Source of the DNA: CAVVEQ01 sp963806635
GTDB lineage: Bacteria; Chloroflexota; Anaerolineae; Anaerolineales; Anaerolineaceae
Reading direction: 5' to 3'
NCBI GenBank assembly: GCA_963806635.1
Contig: CAWDZA010000015.1
Location: 434,001 to 498,000 of the forward strand
DNA length: 64,000 bases
The notes beneath the pieces were generated by a model, which was given only the letters and a program-made list of their open reading frames with translations, was not told where the DNA came from and searched no databases. This document shows positions 1 through 9,035 of the stretch, one piece after another; position 1 is the stretch's first letter; each line of letters begins with the position of its first letter. The translations under genes were made by a program, and so were the position numbers.

Positions 1-685
1 GCCCGGAGCGGGTGACAATGTGTTCGGGCGAATGCGGGTTATCCTCCAGTTTTTGGCGCAGGCGGGCGATGCTGACCCACAGGATCTCTTTATCGTCCTT
101 ATATTGGTTTCCCCAGACTGCCATGAGCAGATCTTCCGCAGTGAGCACCTGCCCGATATTGTGGGCAAATTGGATCAAAAGACGATACTCTGTGGCGGAT
201 AAATATACTTGCTTTTCAACTTGTTTGTTGTCCAGTTTTTCAACCCGATAGACTTCGGCTCTCGCGAAATCGATCCGCAGATTGCCATGGGTGAAATACC
301 GGCTTTGGGTGATCTCATCCTCCTGGGTCTTTGCCCGGCGTAGGACAGCCCGCACCCGGGCGACCAACTCGGTAACCGAGAAGGGTTTCACCACGTAATC
401 ATCGGCACCCACATCCAACCCGCGGACACGGTCCTGTTCCTCGCCGCGCGCCGTGAGGATTATTACAGGAACGTTGGAGAATTGACGGATGCGCTCGCAG
501 GTTGTGATACCGTCCAGCTTGGGCATCATAACATCCAGGATCACCAAATCGGGTTGTTTGGCTGCAACGAGATCGAGCGCGGTTTCGCCATCCGCTGCGG
601 TGATCACTTCGTATCCTTCCGGTTCGAGGTTCACTTTAAGAAGGCGGAGATAGAGGGGTTCGTCGTCAACAGCAAGGATTTTCAT
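1..685 (-). CDS. OmpR/PhoB-type response regulator (3' end outside window)
   Basis: The product is a DNA-binding response regulator, translated here from ATG at 685. The receiver domain has the acidic pocket near residues 7-9, phosphoacceptor D51 in the ILDVMMP context, T78 and K100 (VVKPF). A winged-helix Trans_reg_C domain follows, ending in the partial sequence EHIVTRSG, which in the family precedes the final hairpin. The last residues lie beyond base 1, so the gene is truncated by the window edge only. It follows a histidine kinase on the same strand after 30 bases, so the two are probably a cognate pair. The target genes cannot be told from the sequence. Confidence 0.93.
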   Translation of the reverse strand, partial: MKILAVDDEPLYLRLLKVNLEPEGYEVITAADGETALDLVAAKQPDLVILDVMMPKLDGITTCERIRQFSNVPVIILTARGEEQDRVRGLDVGADDYVVKPFSVTELVARVRAVLRRAKTQEDEITQSRYFTHGNLRIDFARAEVYRVEKLDNKQVEKQVYLSATEYRLLIQFAHNIGQVLTAEDLLMAVWGNQYKDDKEILWVSIARLRQKLEDNPHSPEHIVTRSG

Positions 686-715
686 CGATTCATCCTTATT
701 TTGGTATCAATAAGT

Positions 716-1924
716 TCATAAACCTGCCGGAGATGGCAGCCAGACGCGGAAGGTGGTGCCCAGCCCCAACTCGGATTCCGCTGAAATCGCCCCGCCGTGC
801 GCATCCAGGATCTGTTTGCAAATGAACAGGCCAAGACCAGACCCGTGTACGGAGGGGGCATGGGATGGAACTCGGAAGAATCGCTCGAATAGATGGGGAA
901 GGTATTCCGGGGCGATTCCCGGACCGAAATCCCGCAAGTAAACTGCAGCGCCTGCCTTTTCCGGACGGATGGTGATGATCACATCCGAACCCGGCGCGTA
1001 TTTCACAGCATTGCCCAGAAGGTTTTCGAAAACCTGGGCCAACCGCCGCGAATCTCCCTGGACCTTGGGTGTATCCGGGTTGATCTCCAAGAGGATCTTC
1101 ATCTCTGGATGGTAGGAACGGATGCGCTGCACCACACCGTTCATGATGGAATCCAGCCTGACTGCTTGAAAATCCATGGGGAGCTGACCGGATTGCAGGC
1201 GGGCAGAATCGAGCAGGTTGCCGATCAGGTCTTGAAGGTTATCGGTTTCCTGGTCGATAATCGAAAGGAACTCCTTCTGGGTTTTATCGTTCCAATCGGT
1301 ATCCGCTCTGAGCAGGGTGGTGGTGTAGCCTTTAATAAAACCCAGGGGACTACGGAGCTCATGGGTGATGGTATTGATGAAATCTTCCTGTAACTGAGCA
1401 GCCTGGTTTTGTACTTCCAGAGATTGGATTTGCCTCTCCATTTTATGGATCTTCACGAGCGCTGCCACCTGGGTTGCCATAAACTCAGCCAATTGGATAT
1501 CTTTATCCTTGTATTCGGGTCCACCAAAACGAATAAAGATCAACGCTCCTTCCAGCTCTTCCCGTGTACGCAGCGGCAACCCCAGCAAGTGCACCTGCTT
1601 GAGGCGGTCGTTGGTTTGATCATCGGAAGTAACCCGTAAAAGGGTTTTCTGGGCCTGCATCACCTGACCTGCAAAATCCTCACCCCAGCTTGCATCTGGC
1701 CCGGCGGATTTTCCACGTCCCAGCGCACGGGCGTAGACCACATCCAGGTTTTCTGCGTCGGAGTCGATGGCATAGACCACCAGGTTATCGAAGATCATAA
1801 AGGAGCGGAGCGCGCTAACCAGCCCTTCCATCCCCTCTTTCATTCGCGTAGAATGGATCGCCAGCCGGGTGAAGGCTTGCGCATCCAGCTTACTGCCAGG
1901 CTCAGGTTCTGTTTTGCGGTTCAT
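716..1924 (-). CDS. Sensor histidine kinase with GAF-like domain
   Basis: This 402-residue cytoplasmic histidine kinase shows no membrane segment. Residues about 15-158 resemble a GAF sensor fold, a short coiled linker follows, and the HisKA helix carries phosphoacceptor H188 in THELRSP. The ATPase domain has the N box (FENLLGNAVKYAP), G1 (RDFGPGIAP) and G2 (GSGLGLFICK). It lies between another kinase upstream (21 bases) and an OmpR-type regulator downstream, and is probably cotranscribed with both. It most likely phosphorylates that regulator. The signal is unknown; a GAF domain suggests a small intracellular ligand. Confidence 0.92.
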   Translation of the reverse strand: MNRKTEPEPGSKLDAQAFTRLAIHSTRMKEGMEGLVSALRSFMIFDNLVVYAIDSDAENLDVVYARALGRGKSAGPDASWGEDFAGQVMQAQKTLLRVTSDDQTNDRLKQVHLLGLPLRTREELEGALIFIRFGGPEYKDKDIQLAEFMATQVAALVKIHKMERQIQSLEVQNQAAQLQEDFINTITHELRSPLGFIKGYTTTLLRADTDWNDKTQKEFLSIIDQETDNLQDLIGNLLDSARLQSGQLPMDFQAVRLDSIMNGVVQRIRSYHPEMKILLEINPDTPKVQGDSRRLAQVFENLLGNAVKYAPGSDVIITIRPEKAGAAVYLRDFGPGIAPEYLPHLFERFFRVPSHAPSVHGSGLGLFICKQILDAHGGAISAESELGLGTTFRVWLPSPAGL

Positions 1925-1945
1925 TCAAAGGTCCCCTCAAGTTAT

Positions 1946-2962
1946 TCATGCGTTAACGGCTTTCAGGCAGAATGAAAACGTACTGCCCTTGCCCAATAGA
2001 GAATCCACTTCGACGGCAGATTCATGCGCGTCGATGATCTGTTTTACAAGTGCAAGACCCAGACCAACTCCCTTGAATTTTCGGGTCGTGGATCCATCCA
2101 GCTGATGGAATGGTTCGAAGACTTCGTGAATCCGGTCGTGAGGAATGCCGATACCTGTATCTCGCACAAATATCCGCACAAGACCTCCTTCGGGAATGAA
2201 ACCAAGCACCACTCTCCCGCCGGAATCGGTGAATTTAATCGCATTCTCCAGCAGTTCTCGAATCACCCAGGAGATCTTCTGGTAATCCGCAAACATCATT
2301 ATGGAGTCATCCGGATACTTGGCTGTGATGGAAATATCCTTCTCCTTGGCCTTGGAAGTCATTTGGCTGAGCGCGTCGATGCATAGGTCCCGGACATTAA
2401 CGGTTTTAATGAGAATGGAGGTAACCCCCCGGTCCATATTGGCGAAGAGGATCAGATCGTCGATCAGTTTTTCCAGGCGGTTGGAGGCGTTCATCATCGC
2501 AACCAGGGCAGATTTTTGATCCTCGCTGATATCCCCCAGGGATTCCTCCAGCATCAGGGGGAGATAGCCTTTGATGTGGGTAAGGGGTGTGCGAAGTTCG
2601 TGAGAGATATTCGAGATAAAAACGGTTTTGGCTTTGCTAACCCGCGAGAGCTCTTCCAACGCGTTTTGCAGTTCCAGGGTGCGCTGCCGTACGCGTTCCT
2701 CAAGTTGTGCATTCGATTCCTGCAGCGCATTCCTCAGCCGCAGGATCTGTTCAGTGATCGCTTGATCCAACCGGTTCTGATCGATATAGCCCAGGTCAAG
2801 GATCACCCTTCCCAATAAGACGGATTCGCCCGTCTTTTTACGTTCAGCCTGGGAATGTAACGCCAATTGGAGTTGCTCGGGTGTGAGATACCGATTTTCC
2901 ACCAAATACTCTCCCAGCCTGGGTACTAGCATCTCGGGGGTGAGAGAGGGGAGCATTTGCAT
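1946..2962 (-). CDS. Histidine kinase with N-terminal MshEN-like domain
   Basis: This 338-residue protein has an unusual N-terminus of two tandem 24-residue repeats, residues 15-38 (beginning RLGEYLVENRYL, ending HSQ) and 49-72 (beginning LLGRVILDLGYI, ending TEQ). They match the layout of the MshEN/GspE-N c-di-GMP-binding motif. A coiled coil at about 75-110 leads into HisKA with H121 (ISHELRTPL), then an HATPase domain with an N box (ELLENAIKF), RDTGIGIP and GVGLGLALVK. Two hallmark positions differ: the Gly of repeat 1 is Arg and the Arg of repeat 2 is Leu, so ligand binding is uncertain. There is no membrane segment. It is the first gene of the kinase-kinase-regulator set. Confidence 0.9.
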   Translation of the reverse strand: MQMLPSLTPEMLVPRLGEYLVENRYLTPEQLQLALHSQAERKKTGESVLLGRVILDLGYIDQNRLDQAITEQILRLRNALQESNAQLEERVRQRTLELQNALEELSRVSKAKTVFISNISHELRTPLTHIKGYLPLMLEESLGDISEDQKSALVAMMNASNRLEKLIDDLILFANMDRGVTSILIKTVNVRDLCIDALSQMTSKAKEKDISITAKYPDDSIMMFADYQKISWVIRELLENAIKFTDSGGRVVLGFIPEGGLVRIFVRDTGIGIPHDRIHEVFEPFHQLDGSTTRKFKGVGLGLALVKQIIDAHESAVEVDSLLGKGSTFSFCLKAVNA

Positions 2963-3062
2963 TTAAATATTACTCAGAAAGTAGATATATTATTGTATCC
3001 ATGAGGCGGAAAGCACGCAATAAAGAATTCAGACAGGAACTGGATCTGATATTGACGATTTA

Positions 3063-3911
3063 TTATTTCTTCAATTTCTGGATCAAGCTCTCAAGCTCTT
3101 CATCCGAGAAATAATGGATCGTAAGTGTGCCACCTTTTTTCCCGTGATGAAGTGTGACCTTGGTGCCCAGCAGCCGGCGGAGCTCATCTTCCAGTTCTCG
3201 TACCTCCGGAGAGGTGGGTTGGGGCGGGGATGGTTCCGGTTTCTCACCGCCCAACTTGCGCACCAGGGCTTCCGTCTGACGGACGTTCAGGTCGCCCTTA
3301 AGAATGGTTGTTAGAGCGGCATTCTGTGCTTGCGGAGTATTTAATCCAAGCAGAGCGCGGGCATGCCCTTCGCTGATCTTGCGGGTTTCCAGCATCTCCC
3401 GAACCTGCCCGGAAAGATTTAGTAACCGCAGGGTATTGGTCACCGCGACCCGGCTCTTGCCAACCTGATTGGCGATTTCCTCATGGGAAAGACCGAAATT
3501 CTCTGCCAACTGGTGATAAGCCTCTGCTGTTTCGAGTGGACCAAGGTCGCTGCGTTGGATGTTCTCGATCAGTGCCAGCTCCAGATGCTCCCGGTCATCC
3601 GCTTCGCGCAGGATCACCGGAACCTGATCCAAACCGGCCAGGCGGCTGGCCACCAATCTGCGCTCACCAGCGATGAGCGTATATTCGCCAGGGTTTTTTC
3701 CGGGGGAGACCAGAAGAGGTTGGAGGACGCCATGCTCGCGAATGGAGGCTGCCAGCTCCTCAAGCCCGGAAGGATCCATTTGTAACCGAGGTTGAAACGG
3801 ATTGGGAACGATCTTATCAATGGAAATGAACGCGGTCCCCTGGGGGTCGATAACTTCACCGCCGGGGATCAGTGCATCCAGACCTTTACCTAAACCGCCT
3901 TTTCTTGCCAT
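3063..3911 (-). CDS. parB: Chromosome-partitioning protein ParB/Spo0J
   Basis: ParB binds parS and loads a CTP-dependent clamp during chromosome segregation. The ATG at 3911 gives 282 residues beginning MARKGGLGKGLDALIPGG, the usual ParB N-terminus, and lies 19 bases after parA; longer upstream readings would overlap parA and lack homology. The nuclease-like N domain contains the CTP-binding GERR motif and the ENIQR box. The helix-turn-helix (LSHEEIANQVGKSRVAVTN) and a C-terminal dimerisation segment follow. A Pro-rich linker precedes the last 50 residues. No parS-like palindrome was noticed in the window, so loading sites are probably elsewhere. Confidence 0.96.
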   Translation of the reverse strand: MARKGGLGKGLDALIPGGEVIDPQGTAFISIDKIVPNPFQPRLQMDPSGLEELAASIREHGVLQPLLVSPGKNPGEYTLIAGERRLVASRLAGLDQVPVILREADDREHLELALIENIQRSDLGPLETAEAYHQLAENFGLSHEEIANQVGKSRVAVTNTLRLLNLSGQVREMLETRKISEGHARALLGLNTPQAQNAALTTILKGDLNVRQTEALVRKLGGEKPEPSPPQPTSPEVRELEDELRRLLGTKVTLHHGKKGGTLTIHYFSDEELESLIQKLKK

Positions 3912-3930
3912 GACTGCCTGCCTGTCTTTT

Positions 3931-4716
<786 letters not shown>

Positions 4717-4722
4717 CTGCAG

Positions 4723-5586
4723 TTAATCCGGCATGATCTCAGACATGGCTGTAAGAATTTCTTCCGAGGTGGGGACACCAGCAAGGCGGACCCGGGTGAC
4801 GGAGTTGGAGGCGATTCGAACAGCAAAGCGGGCAGCCGCCCAGGGATCACGGGTCTGGTGGAGGCGGATAAAGAAAGCCGCAGCGAAGATATCACCAGCG
4901 CCGGTGGGCTCCACCATCTGAACGGTTGGCGCCTTTATGTGACGAACATCGCCGTTCCAGTAGACCCTCGCTCCGGATGCGCCTTCTGTAATCACCAAAA
5001 CTCGGGTTTTGGGTATTAACGCATCAATCCGGTTTTCATCGTTGTGCACATCCTCAAAGCTGAGAATTACCGCCGAGGCTTTTTCCAGAATAGGATCGGG
5101 GTTCGACCATTCACCATACACAACACGTCCGGTTTCATCCCATGTGCGCATCCAACCTTGCGGGGTGACGCCGATGAAAGCGTTTGGAAATTCGTGAATT
5201 ACCGCAGGGTCCAACTCGCCGCATACCGGGGCCAGATGAACAATGCCAGCCGTTCGCCATGCTTTTGGGATGTGACCAGCGTGTAATTCACTAGCCTGGC
5301 TGTGGAGGACTTGAACCCGCCCCTTTGGAGTTTGGATATTTTCAAAGGTGGATGATTTTGGAGAATGGGTGATCGAGAGATCTGTTCCTTCAAGGTCTGC
5401 CAGGTCGACGGTTTCCGGAGCGGCTGTGATAATCCCCACCCTAAGTCCGAATGCCAGGGCAGTTAATCCGGAGAATGATACTGTGCCCCCAAGTTTCAGA
5501 CCACCCGAAGTGATATCCTGGCTGACATGCCCGATAGCCAGATAATCGACAGGTTCGACTGGAGGATGATCGCGATTGAATTTCAA
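4723..5586 (-). CDS. PfkB-family carbohydrate/nucleoside kinase
   Basis: This is a ribokinase-fold sugar or nucleoside kinase of 287 residues. The C-terminal PfkB signature is clear (VEPTGAGDIFAAAFF), with the Asp of GAGD as catalytic base, and the N-terminal glycine motif is present (LKLGGTVSFSGLTA). The substrate cannot be read from the sequence. The start is a TTG at 5586; no in-frame ATG lies near it. It follows a zinc-ribbon protein by 6 bases and precedes parA by 6 bases, so all four genes are probably one transcript. No functional link with partitioning is known. Confidence 0.85.
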   Translation of the reverse strand: MKFNRDHPPVEPVDYLAIGHVSQDITSGGLKLGGTVSFSGLTALAFGLRVGIITAAPETVDLADLEGTDLSITHSPKSSTFENIQTPKGRVQVLHSQASELHAGHIPKAWRTAGIVHLAPVCGELDPAVIHEFPNAFIGVTPQGWMRTWDETGRVVYGEWSNPDPILEKASAVILSFEDVHNDENRIDALIPKTRVLVITEGASGARVYWNGDVRHIKAPTVQMVEPTGAGDIFAAAFFIRLHQTRDPWAAARFAVRIASNSVTRVRLAGVPTSEEILTAMSEIMPD

Positions 5587-5592
5587 TTAGGA

Positions 5593-6126
5593 TCACTTCT
5601 CATCGAGAGAATAATCGTCACCAACGGAGAAATCCTTGATGGTTTCTTCCACAGGAGGCAGGTCAATGGGGGCATTATCCAGACGGGACCCGGGCGCAGG
5701 GGTGGCACAATAGGGGCAGAGGTTCCAGGCAAGGTCCATCATCTTGCCGCATTGGGTGCAGGGCTTCTTCAAGCGGGTGTGGCAGTTTGGGCAAACAATC
5801 CATTGCGGATCCAATTTTCGGCTGCAGCCTGGGCAAAGGGGGTTATCCTCGATGGATTGCAGGAGGGCTTCTTCCTCCAGAGTCTTCTGGTATTCATCTT
5901 CCAGGGTGAGCGGCGGGCGAAGAATGATGTAGATCAGCACACCCGGGAGGAAGAGGATGGCTGCCACAAGAGTGGCCAGGATGCGTATGAGAGGATCCCG
6001 GGTACGTTTACGCGCATCCCGATAGGTCCAGATCACCAGGCTGATCCACAAAGCAGCGGCGAAGGCTGCACCAAAACCGGTGAGGATCAAAACCATGCTG
6101 CTTAAGAAAGTGGGGTCAAAGCTCAT
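5593..6126 (-). CDS. Membrane protein with C-terminal zinc ribbons
   Basis: This 177-residue protein has two N-terminal hydrophobic segments (about residues 9-32 and 47-68) joined by a basic loop. The C-terminal cytoplasmic region has several CxxC pairs (CPGC, CPNC, CTQC, CPYC) that fit tandem zinc ribbons. The final 30 residues are acidic. No enzyme motif is seen, and the function is unknown; such proteins commonly sit beside signalling or division genes in Chloroflexota. It appears to lead the operon with the PfkB kinase, parA and parB, from the extended -10 promoter at 6145-6153. Confidence 0.8.
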   Translation of the reverse strand: MSFDPTFLSSMVLILTGFGAAFAAALWISLVIWTYRDARKRTRDPLIRILATLVAAILFLPGVLIYIILRPPLTLEDEYQKTLEEEALLQSIEDNPLCPGCSRKLDPQWIVCPNCHTRLKKPCTQCGKMMDLAWNLCPYCATPAPGSRLDNAPIDLPPVEETIKDFSVGDDYSLDEK

Positions 6127-6144
6127 TCCAGGCTCCGCAGCAAA

Positions 6145-6153
6145 ATTATAGCA
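6145..6153 (-). promoter_or_regulatory. Extended -10 promoter for the zinc-ribbon/pfkB/parAB operon
   Basis: On the minus strand this reads TGCTATAAT, an extended -10 with a perfect TATAAT. The predicted start is near 6138, giving a leader of about 12 bases with a GGAG element before ATG 6126. No good -35 hexamer is visible. Confidence 0.6.
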
Positions 6154-6230
6154 TGGAAGAATTGGGATTGCAGAAAAGCCAGGTTTTCGCCATAATTACA
6201 GCACTGCTTTACCAATTTCAAGGAGGAAGA

Positions 6231-6932
6231 TTGAAAGAAGGGCTCACCGAATATCGAATTACCGATCTGCAGGCATCCGAGCGTCCGCGCGAGCGGTTGG
6301 AGAAGCAGGGAGCATCCGCGCTCACACAGGCAGAACTGCTGGCGATTCTCCTGCGGGTGGGTGTAAAGGGGGAGAACGCACTCGAGGTTGCACAGCGGAT
6401 CCTTGATAGGTTTCAAGGCTTGCGAGGGCTGCAATCTGCCAGTTTTGTGGAGCTTTCCAAAGAGCGTGGGATCGGCCCTGCGAAAGCCGCTCAGATCCAG
6501 GCAGCCATCGAGTTGGGCAACCGTCTTTCCAGGGAGAAACCGTCTGATCGGACGACGGTGAACTCCCCCGAAGACGCCGCCAGGGAGATCCTGTATGAGA
6601 TGGGTGGACTTGACCACGAAGAGATCTGGATCCTGTTGCTGGATACCCGCAATAAATTGAAAGAGATCAAGCATGTTTATATTGGCTCTTTGAACTCGGC
6701 CTATGCCCGCACAGCAGAGATCTTCAAGCCGGCCATCCTGGCAAACGCAGCAGGGATCATCCTGGCGCACAATCACCCCAGCGGCGATCCGAACCCCAGC
6801 CCTGAAGACGTTGCCATGACGCGCAGCCTGGTTCAAGCCGGGCGGCTTCTGGATATCGACCTGGTGGATCACCTGGTGATTGGCGCGAACTCATTTACAT
6901 CTCTAAAAGAACGGAGCCTTGGATTCGACTGA
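6231..6932 (+). CDS. radC: RadC/JAMM-family protein
   Basis: RadC proteins carry an N-terminal helix-hairpin-helix UPF0758 region and a C-terminal JAMM metalloprotease-like domain; their biochemical role is unsettled. The JAMM metal motif is intact (HNHPSGDPNPSPED), with an upstream Glu in the domain. I chose the TTG at 6231 because it has AGGAGGA at 6221-6227 and gives 233 residues, the usual family length. An ATG at 6153 in frame would add 26 unconserved residues and overlaps the divergent promoter. The stop overlaps the next start by one base. Confidence 0.88.
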   Translation: MKEGLTEYRITDLQASERPRERLEKQGASALTQAELLAILLRVGVKGENALEVAQRILDRFQGLRGLQSASFVELSKERGIGPAKAAQIQAAIELGNRLSREKPSDRTTVNSPEDAAREILYEMGGLDHEEIWILLLDTRNKLKEIKHVYIGSLNSAYARTAEIFKPAILANAAGIILAHNHPSGDPNPSPEDVAMTRSLVQAGRLLDIDLVDHLVIGANSFTSLKERSLGFD

Positions 6933-8233
6933 TGGATGACTATATTCATGACTTGCTAGTCCGCGGGATCGCCGCGATCAAGAGCGGTGAAAGGGAAAAC
7001 GGACAGAAAACCCTGGAACGCTTGTTAGACCTGGATGCAAGCCTGCAGGACCGCCTGGACGCTTGGTGGTATTTAAGTGAAAATACCAGCGATAAAACCC
7101 AGCAGCGGGAGTACCTGGAAAATATCCTGGCGAACGAACCTGCGGATGCCCGCGCGAGGCGAAAGCTGGCCATCCTGGATGGAAAACTGCAGGAAACAGA
7201 GGTTATCAACCCTGACACACTCACCCCAACCGCCGGCATAGTGGTGGAAGGGGAGGCAGACCGTTTCATCTGCCCAAAGTGCGGAGGCAGGATGGTATTT
7301 TCTGCAGATGGCAGTCAAATCATCTGCGAATTCTGCGCGAACCAGGAGCGGAAGAACGCCGAAAATGGTATCGCAGGGGAGCAGGATTTCTTCCTGGCAA
7401 TGGCCACCAAAAAAGGACACTCGCAGCAAATGGACACGATCACCTTTGACTGCGACGGCTGTGGAAGTCAGTTCATTCTGCCGCCATCCCGTTTGACGAT
7501 CACCTGTCCATTTTGTGGATCTGCTTACGTAGCTAAGTGCAGGGATCCAAAGACCACTGTGCAACCCAATGGGGTCATCCCTTTCACGATCAGTGAAAAC
7601 AAAGTAAAGGAGATCCTCCGCAGCTGGTTCGCGGTCCACACCCCCAAACCTCCTTTCCGGGTTACTTCGGGTGTGGGGATGTATTTGCCGGTTTGGTCGT
7701 TCACCATTGAGGGACCGGTTCCCTACCGGTACCAGGTGGAAAAGGATAAAAAGATGGTGACCATTGAGGGGGAGGACTATATGCTGGAGACGGGCATCCG
7801 TGTCTGCGCGACGATAAATCCTCCTACAGGCTGGCTCTCAGAATTATCCGGGTATGATTCACAAGAAGTGAAACCCTTTGATGCTGGTATTCTTTCTGAT
7901 TGGGTGGCTGAAAACTACCAGGTGAATGTCGGAGACGCTTCCCTTGATGCCCGTCAGGTAGCGTTGGAAAACATGAAGGCACGGATTCAGCTCAATCTTG
8001 AGGGGGGTGGGCAAAATCTGCAAGTCATTTCTTCAAAGATTTCTGCCACGAGCTTTGACCTGATCCTGCTTCCGGTTTGGTGTATTCTCTACCAAAGCGA
8101 AAGCAAGCAATATCATACCCTTGTAAACGGCTTCAGCGGAAAAGTTCGTGATGAACGTTACGAAAAACAGAATATTGGTCAGAAATTGGTTGATTTTATC
8201 CGCCGTGGTGGAAAGAATAAATTCTTGACTTAA
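6932..8233 (+). CDS. Double zinc-ribbon protein with TPR-like N-terminus
   Basis: This 433-residue protein has no recognised enzymatic function. The first 100 residues are helical and TPR-like. Two zinc ribbons follow: CPKC...CEFC at about 112-134 and CDGC...CPFC at about 171-195. The rest is a beta-rich domain with aromatic residues around GVGMYLPVWSF, which resembles large zinc-ribbon proteins found in Chloroflexota and Actinobacteria. It has no signal peptide or clear membrane segment. It starts at the radC stop (TGATG overlap), so the pair is translationally coupled. The rplU operon promoter overlaps its last codons. Confidence 0.82.
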   Translation: MDDYIHDLLVRGIAAIKSGERENGQKTLERLLDLDASLQDRLDAWWYLSENTSDKTQQREYLENILANEPADARARRKLAILDGKLQETEVINPDTLTPTAGIVVEGEADRFICPKCGGRMVFSADGSQIICEFCANQERKNAENGIAGEQDFFLAMATKKGHSQQMDTITFDCDGCGSQFILPPSRLTITCPFCGSAYVAKCRDPKTTVQPNGVIPFTISENKVKEILRSWFAVHTPKPPFRVTSGVGMYLPVWSFTIEGPVPYRYQVEKDKKMVTIEGEDYMLETGIRVCATINPPTGWLSELSGYDSQEVKPFDAGILSDWVAENYQVNVGDASLDARQVALENMKARIQLNLEGGGQNLQVISSKISATSFDLILLPVWCILYQSESKQYHTLVNGFSGKVRDERYEKQNIGQKLVDFIRRGGKNKFLT

Positions 8234-8253
8234 AGCGGGCTTTCTCGTATAAT
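8225..8253 (+). promoter_or_regulatory. Strong sigma-70-type promoter of the L21-L27-L31 operon
   Basis: TTGACT at 8225-8230 and TATAAT at 8248-8253 are separated by exactly 17 bases. The -35 lies within the last codons of the upstream gene. The predicted start is near 8260, leaving a leader of about 115 bases before rplU. Confidence 0.85.
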
Positions 8254-8256
8254 CAC

Positions 8257-8375
8257 GTTCGCTTTGCTCCAGCAGAGAACGCAGGCTGGGGCATCATTAT
8301 GTAACCCCAACTTCCCCGCAGCCGGGCGTGAATTGCGGCGCGTGGTCTGCGGCGAAGTGAAGATTGGAGTGAACC
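8257..8375 (+). promoter_or_regulatory. Structured 5' leader of the rplU operon
   Basis: The leader can fold a first hairpin at 8257-8280. A second region has two competing pairings: TGGGG 8287-8291 with CCCCA 8305-8309, or GGCTG 8284-8288 with CAGCC 8319-8323. The two share bases 8287-8288. Ribosomal operons often carry autoregulatory leaders, and an L21 leader is known in Firmicutes. I did not recognise that specific family here. The SD is TTGGAGTGA just before ATG 8376. Confidence 0.45.
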
Positions 8376-8693
8376 ATGCAATACGCAATAGTTGAAAGCG
8401 GCGGAAAGCAATACAAAGCCGTGGTTGGGAACACGATCGAGGTCGATTACATGCCGGTGGAAATCGGGCAAAAAGTTGAACTGAAATCTGTGTTGCTGAT
8501 GGTGAACGACGAAAAGGTGGAAGTTGGCAAACCTCTGGTAAAAGGTGCAGTGGTAAAAACCACAATCGCCAGCCACGATAAAGGTCCCAAGCTGACGATA
8601 TTTAAATACAGCCCAAAGAAACGCATCCGCGTGAAAACCGGGCATCGCCAGATCTACACCCAGTTGACAGTCGATTCAATCGAGATGGAGTAA
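8376..8693 (+). CDS. rplU: 50S ribosomal protein L21
   Basis: L21 is a large-subunit protein that binds 23S rRNA. The 105-residue protein begins MQYAIVESGGKQYKAVVG and ends with the basic segment KKRIRVKTGHRQIYTQL, both characteristic. Its length is normal (100-105). It is the first gene of rplU-rpmA-rpmE, three bases before rpmA, and is driven by the promoter at 8225-8253. Confidence 0.98.
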   Translation: MQYAIVESGGKQYKAVVGNTIEVDYMPVEIGQKVELKSVLLMVNDEKVEVGKPLVKGAVVKTTIASHDKGPKLTIFKYSPKKRIRVKTGHRQIYTQLTVDSIEME

Positions 8694-8696
8694 AAG

Positions 8697-8960
8697 ATGG
8701 CCCATAAGAAAGGTGGCGGCTCAGTCCGCAACGGCCGCGATAGTAACGCCCAGCGTCTGGGTGTGAAACGCTTCGCCGGTCAATTTGTTCTCTCAGGGAA
8801 TATCCTTGTGCGCCAACATGGCACCCGCATCAAACCGGGCACCAATGTGGGCACAGGCAAGGATTACACCCTCTTCGCCACCAGCGACGGTTTCGTTGTT
8901 TTTGAAACCCTGCCCAACGGTCAGAAGATGGTAAGCATTCAACCTGGTTCAAAGAACTAG
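8697..8960 (+). CDS. rpmA: 50S ribosomal protein L27
   Basis: L27 reaches the peptidyl-transferase centre with its N-terminal tail. The 87-residue protein begins MAHKKGGGSVRNGRDS and has the family's GNILVRQHGTRIKPGTNVG core. It starts directly with MAHKKGG, so it lacks the cleaved N-terminal extension of some Firmicutes. It lies between rplU and the L31 gene, in the common rplU-rpmA order; in many genomes obg follows, but here obgE is about 54 kb away. Confidence 0.98.
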   Translation: MAHKKGGGSVRNGRDSNAQRLGVKRFAGQFVLSGNILVRQHGTRIKPGTNVGTGKDYTLFATSDGFVVFETLPNGQKMVSIQPGSKN

Positions 8961-9035
8961 GAACAAGGGATTTGCACCGGCAGATCAATGGATCCGACCG
9001 GAAGCAGATTCACGAAAGGATAACAGGTAAGTTCC

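Noticed and set aside
6123..6872. Long open frame on the minus strand (249 codons)
   Set aside because: It is antisense to radC, whose JAMM motif is clear, and overlaps the promoter of the operon on that strand.
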